Shown: positions 34,413 to 44,041, counted from the first letter of the stretch. The stretch: DNA of 45,867 bases from Rhizophagus sp. LPA8_4_AMF (GCA_021464525.1 JADRCO010000172.1:1-45867), one strand, 5' to 3'. Numbers and translations: made by a program. The notes: generated by a model not told the origin, from the letters alone.

Positions 34413-35520
34413 TTAGGTATTTAATTTATAAATTAATATTACTGAACACTAATTATTTTTTAAATACCCTTCATAAAAAAAAAACATTACTATTCTTACA
34501 AAATAAGATAATTTCAGTGAGATGGATTGGAAGGTTTGGGTTGAATGGTTATTTTAGGAGGAAAATAATGTTATTTTGAATTTTTATAAATTCAACCCTA
34601 ATAAATGTACAACATCAAACAAATTATTATTATTATTATTATTATTATATCATTATAAAATTTAGAAAAAAAAAAGAAAATTATTTTTTTTTTTTTTTAA
34701 AAAGAATTGTATTAAAAAAAAAAAAAATTTTTTTTTTTTTTTAAAAAAAAGATTTTATTTTATTTTTTTTTTTTGGATTATGTATATAGTACTTAGATGT
34801 GGGTGATATTTCTAATTCTGTAATTCTGTTCTATTTTTTTTTTATAAATTTGTATATTTTAAAAAGTTATTATATATAACAGAGGAATAAATGGAATAAG
34901 TTTACTCAGTATGTAATATTCACTAATAAGAATATAGTTTATATAAAATAAAATTAGTGTCAAATTGTTATTTTATCATTAAATTTATTGAGTTCAGTTT
35001 CGGTTTCATAACTGATAATATTTTGTGGCCAAAATAAAAATAAAGTTATCTTTATTTTTTTTTTTTTCGCTAATCATCTGCCAATTGAAACTTTTTCCGT
35101 TTTTTCCTTATAATTCTCACGTGATCATTTATATGACTTTAAAAAGATTTTTTATTTACATGCTGAGTCAATTTTAGAAATCAACTGACGTGAAATTAAC
35201 GCACAGCATATCTTCAGGTTTTTCTCAAAAATTCGTACGAATATTGAAAAAAAAACCTGTCGTAAATTATGTATTAAAGTAAAATCGATTGTGTGATAAA
35301 AGGGAATTTTGTTTCAGTATTTTCCCAAAATTACCGATGTTGACCAACCATGACCAATCATGAACAGACCCTAATTAAATTTATAAATGGAAAGATGTCA
35401 TTTTTTTTTTTTTTTTAAAAAAAAATTTTTTTTTCTTTATTAACAATAATTGTGCCTGTGACTTTAATATAAAGTGATAAATTAATTATTTAAATTTTTT
35501 CTTATTATTAAAAAAAAAAG
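34413..35520. other. Intergenic between RhoGEF and YABBY-like gene
   Basis: This holds the 3-prime UTR of the RhoGEF, a (TTA)n microsatellite at 34624-34650, long A/T homopolymers that can fold back (34680-34775), and a possible AATAAA-type signal (GGAATAAATGG) near 34884. The last 100 bases before 35521 should be the leader of the next gene. Confidence 0.5.
34680..34775. repeat. Alternating poly-A/poly-T tracts
   Basis: Runs of A and T of 8-16 bases follow each other (T, A, T, A, T), so the transcript could fold into A-U stems. It lies in the 3-prime region of the RhoGEF gene. Lengths are unreliable in assemblies. Confidence 0.7.
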
Positions 35521-36783
35521 ATGGGTAAATCATCGAAAAGATCGAGAAGAAAAACTAGAAGAAAATTAAACCCATATAATCTTTATATGAGGGACGAGAT
35601 CGCCGCTATTAAAGAAAGGGATCCAGAAATACCTCATAGAGACGCTTTTGCTCAAGCCTCAAGAACTTGGAGTATATCGTAAGTAAAGAAAGAAAGAATG
35701 AATTTTTTTCAATTTTTTTTTTTTGTATTAATAGCCTTTTTATGTAATAGAAAGAGGAATCCAAAGAATCAACTTTTGAATAATCAGGAAAAAATTCCAA
35801 GGAATAAATCAAAGAGACGAGAAATAATTAAAAAGAAAAAAGCAAAAAAACCAACGAGAAAGCAGGTGATAGATCAAAAGAATGGATTAAAAATTCAAAA
35901 CATATTAAATAATGATAAATCCAAGAAACAAGAAACAATACTTCAAGATATACTTCAAATGATTGATGATGAATATACTGAAACTGAGGCTGAAGCTGAA
36001 ACTGAAGGTAAAAAAGAAAGAGTTAATGCTAATGATGATATTGATGATCTTGATGTTGAAATGAGTGAAACAAATGAAAATGAAGATAAAAATGTTGATA
36101 ATCAACATCAGACAGCTAATACTGATGCTGATGTTAATATGACAGTTGATGACGAAAGGGAACTTGATGTTGAAACGGAAACGAATGCTAAGAATGAGGA
36201 AATGGTTAATGATAATAATAATGCTAATAACGATAACGATAATGTTATCGTTGGAACAGAAATGATGATGAATCAAAATAATAATGATAATAATAATGAT
36301 AATAATAATGATAATGGTGATAAAACAGAAATTATTGAAGCGAATCAAACGGTTGATGACGAAAAAATGGTTAATTATGATAATGACGATCAAATGGTTG
36401 AGAATGAAGCGGCAGAAAATGATGAAACTATTGGCTCAGGATTGAGCGAAGGAAATCAAGCGGCTGAGAATGAAACTATTGGCTCAGGAGTGAGCGAAGG
36501 AAATCAAGCGACTGAAAATGTTCCTATTGGTTCAGGAGTGAATCAAGCGGCTGAAAATGAAACTATTAACTTGGAAGTGGGTGAAGAGAATCAAGCTGTT
36601 GAGAATGAAGAAACGATCAAACCAGGAATGCATGATGTGAAGAAAATTATTGAGAAAATAACTGATATTGAATCTCTTAAACATAGCGATATTTATAAAG
36701 TTGTCGAGAAAGATGGGAATGTTATCTTTATTTGTGATTGCTGCAAAAGTCCATATTTAGTAAGGAATGACCACACACAATAG
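35521..36783 (+). CDS. YABBY/HMG-box-like protein with acidic repeat tail
   Basis: Exons 35521-35678 and 35751-36783 give 396 residues; the 72-bp intron is GTAAGT...AATAG. Residues 1-15 are basic (KRSRRKTRRK), a likely nuclear localisation or DNA-contact segment. Residues 17-50 (NPYNLYMRDEIAAIKERDPE, then HRDAFAQASRTW) match the YABBY/HMG-like helical motif, in which PYN, the E-x-x-x-IK helix and the AF-x-x-A-x-x-W helix are conserved. A basic linker follows. About 95-290 is very acidic and rich in Asn, Asp, Glu and Met (low complexity). About 302-362 is a 16-residue tandem repeat. The C-terminus has a CDCCKSPY cysteine cluster. It is likely a chromatin or transcription protein. The frame starting at 35698 lies partly in the intron and lacks the HMG exon, so 35521 is the start. 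Confidence 0.85.
36268..36320 (+). repeat. In-frame AAT/GAT microsatellite (poly Asn/Asp)
   Basis: Repeated AATAATGAT units encode alternating Asn and Asp in the acidic region. Such tracts are prone to length polymorphism. The long open frame on the minus strand (35905-36393, rich in Ile) is the mirror image of this composition. Confidence 0.8.
36424..36606 (+). repeat. 48-bp coding tandem repeat, four units
   Basis: Units start ETIGSGLSEGNQAAEN, ETIGSGVSEGNQATEN, VPIGSGVNQAAEN (three residues shorter) and ETINLEVGEENQAVEN. The first two units are nearly identical in DNA and the others more diverged, which suggests recent expansion at the 5-prime side. All length differences are multiples of three. 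Confidence 0.85.
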
Positions 36784-37140
36784 TATCACGTATTTATCAA
36801 ATTTTGATAACCTTTAACTGTTAATTATAACCTTATTATATATAACTCAATTTATTATTTTATTTTTGATCTGCACGCTCAGTAGTAGTACAAAAAAAGA
36901 GTTAATATTGTTTTGTACTTATCTTTATATCTTTAGTTGCATGATATACCGTATAAATTTTATATTTTAATAATAAAGTTTGTTTTTGTTTCTAAAAAAA
37001 GTAATTAAGGTTAAATTTATATTTCTGAAACATGATAGCCATGATAACTCCTGTACGTCCGGAAAAAGTATTAAGAAGACGTAATATAAAAGAAAACTGA
37101 GGAATAAATAACCTTTTTACTTTTTATAATTTATTTATTT
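36784..37140. other. Intergenic, 3-prime UTR and kinase promoter
   Basis: TAATAAAGTTTG near 36970 is a plausible polyadenylation region for the YABBY-like gene. The kinase leader follows. No further feature is seen. Confidence 0.4.
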
Positions 37141-38635
37141 ATGACTGAAAAGATTCGACAAGATTTAGTTATTGCTGCATTTGATAGAGCACGTGAAAAC
37201 GCTCAAGGATATGCAGCTATTAAACGAATAATCCTTAATGATGAAATTCTCAGGGATGCAGAAAAAAATGAAGCGATAAAGTTTTTAAATGAAAAGTATG
37301 ATAGAAAAAACATCCGTTCTAATAAAGGAACAAAAAGAACTTGTGAAGATTGCGAAAAAGAATGTTTGGGAAAATCATATTGTGAAAATTGTATTCGAAA
37401 CTATTTAATAAAAAACTTTTCAAATTGGACATCTGAAGATAATAATATTGATAATTTAATAAAGAAATGTCAAATAAAATCACTTTCTCCAAATAAAATC
37501 ATTGAATGGATTCCATATGATAATTTACAAAATATTAAATACCTAACAAAAGGAGGATTCTCTGAAATTTATGAAGCGGAATGGATTGGCGGAAGATATT
37601 ATGAATGGGATTCTAAAGAACAACAATTAAAAAGAAAAGGAATTAAAAAAGTAATACTTAAAACATTAGAAGATAATTATGAAGAGGTATGTTAAAATAA
37701 ATGAATTTATTTTTTTAATTATAAAATAATTTGAAACGATTTTAATTTTAAGGCCGAATTTCATTTAACATTGAGTAACAAATGGGGTTCTATCGTTAGA
37801 TGTTATGGTATAACTAAAAATCCATCAAAAGGTTATATGCTTGTAGAAAATCGAATGGATATGGATTTAAGTGATTTTTTAAAACAAAAAAGAAAAATTA
37901 CGTGGGAAGAAAAAGTTAAAATTACTTTTCAAATAATTAAGGCACTTGGTAAGATTCACAAAGAAAAAGCAATTCATAAAGATTTACATTCAGGAAATAT
38001 ATTATATTCCAAATCTAGGAATTATTGGTACATTAGTGATCTTGGACTTTGTGGACCTGCTGATAAACCAATAAAAAGTATATATGGAAAACTTACTTAT
38101 ATAGCACCCGAGGCTATTCATGGAAAAGAATATACTTATGCCTCCGATATATATAGTTTTGGTATACTAATGTGGGAAATTACATCGGGACAACAACCTT
38201 TTGCTAAAATTGAAAATGACTATTATCTTGCAATGGATATTGTTAATGGTATGAGACCAAAAATCATACCAGGGACTCCTTTAGAATATACAAGAATAAT
38301 GACACAATGTTGGGATGCAGACACGACTAAAAGATCCACAACTAAATCAATTAAAAAAGAAATCAAAAGAATGTGTCAAGATACACTAAATGAATTAAAT
38401 AATAATGAAAAAATTAGTTTCGATACAAGTTTTAAATCAGTTACAAGTAAAGTTCATCAATACGAAAATTTACCGGAACCAAAGAATGCAACCGAAGGTA
38501 TTTTATTTGAAATATAAATATATAAAAATATATATTATATACCATATTTTAATAATTATTAATTTTTTAAAATTTTTATTGAACTTAACAATAGAGGAAC
38601 AAGAAGGTATTTCATTTCGTTATCATAGTATATAA
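37141..38635 (+). CDS. TKL-like protein kinase with Cys-rich N-terminal segment
   Basis: Exons 37141-37686, 37753-38497 and 38595-38635 (443 residues). The second intron (GTATTT...AATAG) is inferred: it joins EGILFEI-coding sequence away and gives NATEEEQEG..., and the reading ends at 38635. If it is retained, the protein ends at 38517 with 436 residues. The N-terminal 60 residues are helical. A cysteine cluster has Cys68, 71, 75, 81 and 84 (CEDCEKEC, YCENC), possibly zinc-binding. The kinase domain spans about 130-390: glycine loop KGGFSEIY, with the first glycine replaced (TKGGF rather than GxGxxG); ATP lysine Lys174 (VILK); catalytic HKDLHSGN with Asp259 and Asn264; DLG (Asp278) instead of DFG; APE at 300-302. 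All catalytic residues are present, so it should be active. This type is hugely expanded in Rhizophagus. The substrate is unknown. Confidence 0.92.
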
Positions 38636-39399
38636 TTTACGTGAACATTAACATATATATTTATTTAAAGCATTCCACAGTAAGCCACATGACTTCAATA
38701 TTCCCCAAAATAGTAAGTAGTTAAATTTTTAGAAAAATGTTTGACTATAAACTCTTATTAGACCATTAATCTTTTTTTGATTAATTTCTAGTTGATGATT
38801 GGAATAGATCAAAAGAATCAAATAACTCGAATAACAGTACTTCGAAAATCATTTTACAATACATGTAATTATATTCATTTTACATTTTTTTATAAAAAGG
38901 ATATTAAAATATATTATCATTTGGATATATATTAAATTAAGTCACGACATTTATGTTATTTATTTATCAATAAATATTCAATTTATTACACAATAGTTAA
39001 TAAATTTTTGGTAGTCAAAATACAAAAAATATGAAACGATATATCTGCTAAAAATATTTAACTTATAAATATTTATCACTAAATGATTTGAAGTCGCCAT
39101 TACTAATACAATCATATAATTTTGGGTCAATTATTGAATTAAGTATCCACTTAAAAATAGAGACAACTAGAAATGCAAAAATAAACAAAAATACTTATAA
39201 AAATAATCTTTGTGTTATATATCACTGCTACTTATTAACTAATATGTATGAAACTTAGGATCATGATCGAAACGTAGTGATTATTTAACAATATAAAAAT
39301 TCATGTAAAAAAAAAAACCCTCAAAAAATTAATAACGTGTGAACGTTACAAAATAAAAATAATAACATTTAATAAAATTTGTTGTATCGTTGCGCTTAT
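38636..39399. other. Convergent intergenic region
   Basis: AT-rich DNA between the ends of the kinase gene (plus) and the Ser-rich gene (minus). AATAAA-type words occur (for example near 38971). No gene is seen. Confidence 0.45.
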
Positions 39400-39690
39400 T
39401 TATTGTCGTTGTGCTGCTTGATTGGCTGCCTGATTGGCTGCATTTCGAATTCTAGTTTGCTGTTGTACTGCTTCAATGGTTTGCGAAGTAGATAAACCGC
39501 TAAGATTTGGTCCTCCACCATATCGGTTTCCTGTATAAACCGCTGTTGTACGAGAACTGGATGAACCAGAGACGAGAGTCCTAGAAGAATTGCTAGACCT
39601 AGAAGAATTGCTTGACCTAGAAGGATTGTTAGACCTAGCACTACCGACCAAAGTAGAACTGGATGAACCAGAAGAGCCAGTTGATGACAT
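39400..39690 (-). CDS. Ser-rich low-complexity small protein
   Basis: A 96-residue protein. Residues 1-50 are Ser/Arg/Asn-rich with repeats (RSSNSSRSSNSSR). The central part has TGNRYGGGPNLSGLSTSQTI. The C-terminus is a short Ala/Gln helix (IRNAANQAANQAAQRQ). Codon use is ordinary for the window, and GC content is higher than the flanks. The repeat CTAGAAGAATTGCT in DNA explains the three overlapping open frames here; this frame has the most protein-like ends and an ATG after a pyrimidine-rich leader. It is probably disordered; SR-like regions can bind RNA or be phosphorylated, but that is inference. No homologue is recognised. Confidence 0.6.
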   Translation of the reverse strand: MSSTGSSGSSSSTLVGSARSNNPSRSSNSSRSSNSSRTLVSGSSSSRTTAVYTGNRYGGGPNLSGLSTSQTIEAVQQQTRIRNAANQAANQAAQRQ

Positions 39691-40215
39691 TTTATCGTTT
39701 TTTGTTAATGAATTAAAAATACTTATATTTCTTGAATTGATAAAAGTTTTGAGTTGTTATCTTTTCTTCAGCTTTTATCATGAATTGTGAAAAGGGTTAG
39801 GTAACATTAGATTACCTATTTTAATTAAATCTATAAATCGATGACTCATTACTATGACTCACATCTTATCTCATTTTAAAAAAATTTTGTATCACCTGAT
39901 TAAATTTTAATGCGTTTATCAAATATATATTATACATAATTTATCTTCTGGCGATAGATACTATATATAAGCCCACAATATTTTAAAGATTAACAAATCT
40001 ATTAACATCATAAAAATCCATTGTTTATTTAAATTGCACGTTTAGTTTCAATTGGTTAATACCATATTTCCAATCAAAACGTTTTTTTTTTCATCGCCGG
40101 GTTTCGGGATTTGTGATCTGCAACATAAAAGTGATGCAATACCTGTGCGACATAAAAACGTATAGTACTTCTTTCCCGAGCAGAAATAAATTTTTATCTC
40201 ACTCCGGAACGTAAC
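39691..40215. other. Intergenic, no gene seen
   Basis: This holds the promoter region of the Ser-rich gene (minus) and the decayed 5-prime region of the nuclease-type relic (plus). The short minus-strand frames 40048-40254 and 40194-40613 run antisense to the relic and are not genes. Confidence 0.4.
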
Positions 40216-40218
40216 ACC

Positions 40219-41334
40219 TTTTTTAAAAAATATAACACGGAAGAACTTATCCAATTTTTTGAAGAAAATGAAGAGGTTGCTGCCGTGATTTTTTCAAAAT
40301 GGCCAAGCAAGATTTCAGAGAGAAATATGAAGGCTGGACCTGTGTTAAGGCTTGCGGACTTCGCTAAGGAGTGTAAGAAGAAAAAATTAAAAGCGTTCTC
40401 GTCGTACCGCAGTTTGAGTGAGATATTAGCGAAATATGACATCAATAGCGATAGTATAACAAGTATTTCACAATTTAAGCCAGATAAGAAGGTTTCCGTG
40501 TAAAGCTTTGGATGATTTATCTCTACAGAGATGCCAGCATAATCTATTTCTATTATAAAACCCACCCAATTGAGGAAATATTCCCCGGAGTTTAAGCTCT
40601 GCATTGACGACATTCTTCGCAGAAAAAAAAATATGGGTCCAGTTGTTGACAGTAATGAGGCTATGCGTTGTGAATATATTTCAACAATCCTTCACACAGC
40701 TGTCAGTCTCCTTAAGATTTGCTTATTTTATCTCAGATGACAGTAACTGGTTCTGAAGTTCCGGTCGTGTGATCATAGACGGTTTGTTCGAAGAATTAAT
40801 TTGCATAACTGAAGGGAAACAAAACCAGCCGGGCAAAGGAGTGGCTCAAAATCTTATGCAATGTAAAAGTTCATGCGATGTAAGTAATGGAGATTTTTAT
40901 TTTTCGCTTTGTACACGTGCTAACTGACATTATCGATATAGATGAACTTAAACATGATCAAGAAAAAGCGGAAGGCGGACGAGGCATTCGACTATGAGTA
41001 TGAATATGTATATGGTATTGTAAAATTGACTCTATGAAACTGTTTTTTCGCTTTATGTATCACTAACTAGTTTCACAATTTCTTAGCCATGGAGTGGTAC
41101 TTCATCCTGCATAGCACCGAAAGTATCTACTGTACGAGCAGGACTGAATATCGAATCTCGCTAACGGAAGACGCCATCAAAGATACCACCTACTTACGTA
41201 AGAACGTGAAGAGGATTTTAAGGGTTATAGTGGGCTTGTTAAAGGATAGAGTATCACCTAGTGAGGAACCTGCAAATAAGAAACGTTGTGTAGAAGAAAT
41301 AATCAAGAAAAAAAAAGCATGTATAATAGCATAG
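40219..41334 (+). pseudogene. Crinkler-associated REase-fold (PD-(D/E)XK) protein, decayed
   Basis: The first block reads EELIQFFEENEEVAAVIFSK, then RNMKAGPVLRLADFAKECKK, and stops at 40503. Then a GPVVDSNEAMRCEYISTIL segment (about 40635-40694), and a segment with GRV-IIDGLFEELICITEGK (40763-40819) and QNLMQCKSSCD, which ends at a GTAAGT donor at 40879. After the intron come KKKRKADEAFDYEYEYVYGI and, after a second intron, the intact C-terminal frame 41089-41334 (EWYFILHSTES, LRKNVKRILRVIVGLLKDRV). The EGK at 40811-40819 fits the E-x-K half of a PD-(D/E)XK site. The D-containing strand that normally follows GRV appears deleted. Several stops and frameshifts separate the blocks. The family call rests on remembered Rhizophagus relatives. 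Confidence 0.6.
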
Positions 41335-41341
41335 AAAATTC

Positions 41342-41402
41342 GTCATGTATCGCGGGCTACGTCCCGAACTTTGTATTTATTTTTCACATGTATTAATAAA
41401 GC
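41342..41402 (+). repeat. Shared 3-prime module, copy 2
   Basis: TCATGTATCGCGGGCTACGT, CCCGAACTTTGTATTTATTT and CACATGTATTAATAAA lie 8 bases after the stop of the nuclease-type relic. Match to 15092-15144 is close. TTAATAAAG at the end could be its polyadenylation signal. Confidence 0.7.
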
Positions 41403-41428
41403 GAGCTTTTTACATTTACCACACAACA

Positions 41429-41484
41429 TTGAATAATTCACATCATGTATAAAAATATTATTATCAAACATGCAACCTGAGATC
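41429..41484 (+). repeat. Shared 5-prime/ATG module, copy 2
   Basis: Match to 15235-15288 and 22103-22156, including TATAAAAATATTATTATCAA just before the ATG at 41470. It spans the start of the coiled-coil relic. Confidence 0.75.
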
Positions 41485-42046
41485 AATTCATCAGAACAAG
41501 AAAGAGTTAAGAAAGCCGAGCTTGAAGCTGAGTATGCCAAGCTTAAGGCTGAGAATGTCAAGTTTAAGGCTGAGACTGCCGAGCTTGAGGCTGAGAATGC
41601 CGAGTTACTAAAGTTGCTCATAGAAGAATATGCTGAAAATGAGGCGGATATAGCAAAACTTAAAACTGGTTTGCAATATCCAATCCTTATTGAGCGTGTT
41701 GAGGTTGCAATTCATAAGCTTGAGACTAGGAATGCAAAAATAAAGCCAATTATAGAAGAATATACAAAGAAATTGGAATCTAAGAAAAATCGAATTCCAG
41801 ACAAGATGTATCCAGATAGCTAAGGATATTCTTTATGAGGAGCCAATAATCGAATATCGCCCTCCTTTCTTGAACGGATTAGAGCTTGATGCCTTCTTCC
41901 AAAATATCAAATCGGCTGGAGGTGCAAGGGGCTCAGCATCGGCCAGCTGGCATAAGGATGTCAAAAAACTCGAAGACATTGTTAATCGTGATCGGCGAAA
42001 ACGATGCATATGTCAAGATAATGAAATTTCCTACAAAAGAAAGAAC

Positions 42047-42069
42047 AAGAAACGTTAGCAACGTTTCTT
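42047..42069. repeat. Perfect 10-bp hairpin, 3-base loop
   Basis: AAGAAACGTT, loop AGC, AACGTTTCTT. It is the first of two adjacent hairpins inside the Lys-rich coding remnant. Confidence 0.85.
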
Positions 42070-42084
42070 TAGAAAAAAAAGGTG

Positions 42085-42113
42085 AAGTTTCGAAGAAAAA
42101 GGCTTCGAAACTT
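42085..42113. repeat. Perfect 11-bp hairpin, 7-base loop
   Basis: AAGTTTCGAAG, loop AAAAAGG, CTTCGAAACTT. The second hairpin begins 15 bases after the first ends. Both share the AAACG/GTTTC theme. Confidence 0.85.
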
Positions 42114-42170
42114 ACCATTTCCGAACCATTCCAACAAAAATTAAGGAGTTTGTTTGCTAGCATCTAAAAG

Positions 42171-42596
42171 TTTTGATCTCCTGTAACCTTGCTCTTAACG
42201 TGATAACCTTGCTGCGAAGACCCTGAGACGATCATGGTATAAAAAAGTATATATACTGGAACTTTCTTCGCTGATGATCAACGTGTTTGCCATTTTTTTG
42301 TATTGCACCGAATTCTGAGACCCTTATTGATAATACAACATTTAAGCCAGGCCGTCTGATTGGTTAAAAAGTGCTATATCCCCCAATTTGTAAAATATTG
42401 ATTTCCTTTGTCATTTTATCTTTCATCACTAACATAAACTTTTGAAAGTCAGAACTTACTCAGAAACTTCATATAGATAAATATGACCAAGTCTCAAAAC
42501 AAGTACTTTCTTTTTAGCTACTGTTCTAATCACAACTCGTTTAATAATATTAAAATATCTTCATATTATATAACTTTTTAGTCACAGCTTGTCTAA
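42171..42596. other. Intergenic, no gene seen
   Basis: Between two pseudogenes. A TATAAAAAAGTATATA word near 42238 may be a promoter remnant of the next unit. Nothing else is recognised. Confidence 0.35.
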
Positions 42597-44041
42597 TATT
42601 TTTTATACGGCATTACTATCCTCAAGTTGTGGGTCCTACTCGAGAATAAACTAAGTTCCGTTAAAATTCGCGTTGACGAAAAGAATTATGATTCTGGAGA
42701 TTTCAGCTTGGACGATCTTAAAGTAATTCTCAAAGAGAAGTTCAGTGAACTTCGAAATATAGGAAAAGTGACAGTATTTTTCAATAGCGATGATCGAACC
42801 ACTCCCCTTAGAAGCGGAATGATACTCAAGGAGAATACCACAACTGATGAAAACCCACTCGTCGTTGTCGGAGACGAGCAGTAAGTAAATTCGGTTTTCT
42901 TACATTCTCTTTTCCTGTAGTGTCTAGTACTAATGTCTTTTTTGCAGTTAACGTAAACCTCAGATACTATATATACAAGGACGAATGTCAAATTCCCCAT
43001 TCAAGTGGTTCTTTCATTTTATTGCGACAAGCCGTCAAAGAAAAGTTTGATAGATTAGAAAAGACAGAAATAAATGACCTTTATTTCGAGTATTTTCAAG
43101 GAAATTCTAAAAAGGGAAAAATAGTTGAAAATGAGTTTCATTTCAACACGTTAGTAGATAATATTGAGCCGTATAATAAAAAAGAACGTATTGCCAATTA
43201 TCTGAAAGTTCAAATAAAAGGAAAAAGGCGTATGGTGATTGGACGATAAAGGAAGTTGTCAAGATTTACAATGATACATTTACGTCAGTTGAAACAATAC
43301 ACAATTTCAAAATAGATACTCTTCCAGAACCGAATCCTCCGCTTGAATCTAGTGAATTGGAAAGCTTTGTTAATCAACTCAAAAGAAAGTGTCATGCATT
43401 TCAAGCGATTTCATCTAATCATTCTAATGAACCACAGCACGCGAGTTTACTTCAACTTTTTTGACCTACGCGGTCAATCATGTCAGAGAACACAACGATA
43501 AGACAACACGATTAGCGGTAAAAGTTGAGCTTGATGGAAGCCATGAATACGGATATCTTGACTATGCGGTTTTATAAAATTGGTTTATGCTTTAATTACT
43601 GAAGCCGAAATGGTAAAAATGGAGGAAGGTATCGCACAAAATCTGGTACAGTCCACAGTGCGGTTGAGGTAAAAATTTCGTTCATCTTTAAGCTTAACAG
43701 GAAGCAAATGGAAAATACTAAGGAATCATTATTCAATATTAGGATTTTCAGAAATTAGGTAAACGAAAGCGCGAACAAACGGATATGGATTTAACGATTT
43801 TCCCAACAGTATATGGAATCGTAACGACTGGTGTCCATTGGCGTTTCGTCCGCTGGACTGGTCCATTAGGATCTCAAAAAATTGAAATATCTGAAGAATT
43901 CAATTGGGGCTTGACGAAAGATTTGACGAAAAAGTAGATACAGCTACACAAAAAGTAAAAGAGGTGTTGTCTTATATTGTGCGGGTATTACAAGCACAAG
44001 CTGAGGCAATAGGAAGGAGTGCAAAACGGAAAAAGAACAAT
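42597..44041 (+). pseudogene. Crinkler (CRN) protein: ubiquitin-like header plus REase-fold domain, decayed
   Basis: The first exon (open from 42597 to 42880) encodes a CRN header: SSVKIRVDEKNYDSGDFSLD, then LKVILKEKFSEL, ending in NPLVVVGDE. No in-frame ATG precedes LWVLLENKLSS, so the start codon appears lost. The intron is 42881-42927 (GTAAGT...CTAG). The second exon, from 42928, carries a second beta-grasp-like module (VNVNLRYYIYKDE ... FNTLVDNIEPYNKKER) and shifts frame near an A run at 43222-43226. Then a LPEPNPPLESSELESF linker, another shift near a T run at about 43459, a GYLDYAV strand with Asp at 43560-43562, and ITEAE at 43595-43609. An intron follows a HSAVE remnant, then KRKREQTDMDLTIFPTVYGI and a helical C-terminus to 44041. 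Intact relatives have ITEAK, so the catalytic lysine is replaced by Glu in addition to the frameshifts. Confidence 0.65.

Larger units (their letters stand above)
41470..42167 (+). pseudogene. Coiled-coil protein with remnant Vsr-like nuclease domain
   Basis: The frame 41470-41823 (117 codons) is intact and strongly coiled-coil: KAELEAEYAKLKAENVKFKA and following heptads, then a second helical part. It stops at PDKMYPDS. Beyond it, the blocks FLNGLELDAFF (about 41871), RLEVQGAQHR (41913-41942) and WHKDVKKLEDIVNRDRRKR (about 41950-42005) lie in different frames, ending with a Lys-rich block to 42167. The E-x-QG-x-QH motif followed by a K/R-rich helix is typical of Vsr/restriction-endonuclease-like domains. 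The shifts make it a pseudogene, although the coiled-coil part could still be expressed alone. The nuclease assignment is moderate. Confidence 0.5.

Noticed and set aside
35905-36393. 162-codon minus-strand frame
   Set aside because: It is almost all Ile/Asn/Phe because it mirrors the AAT/GAT-rich acidic region of the YABBY-like gene; not a gene.
39590-39790. Acidic plus-strand frame and a Leu-rich minus-strand frame (39396-39641)
   Set aside because: Products of the same DNA repeat as the Ser-rich protein at 39400-39690; the Ser frame has the better termini.
41343-41621. Ser/Leu-rich minus-strand frame
   Set aside because: Antisense to the coiled-coil heptads (GAGCTTGAGGCTGAG-type repeats).
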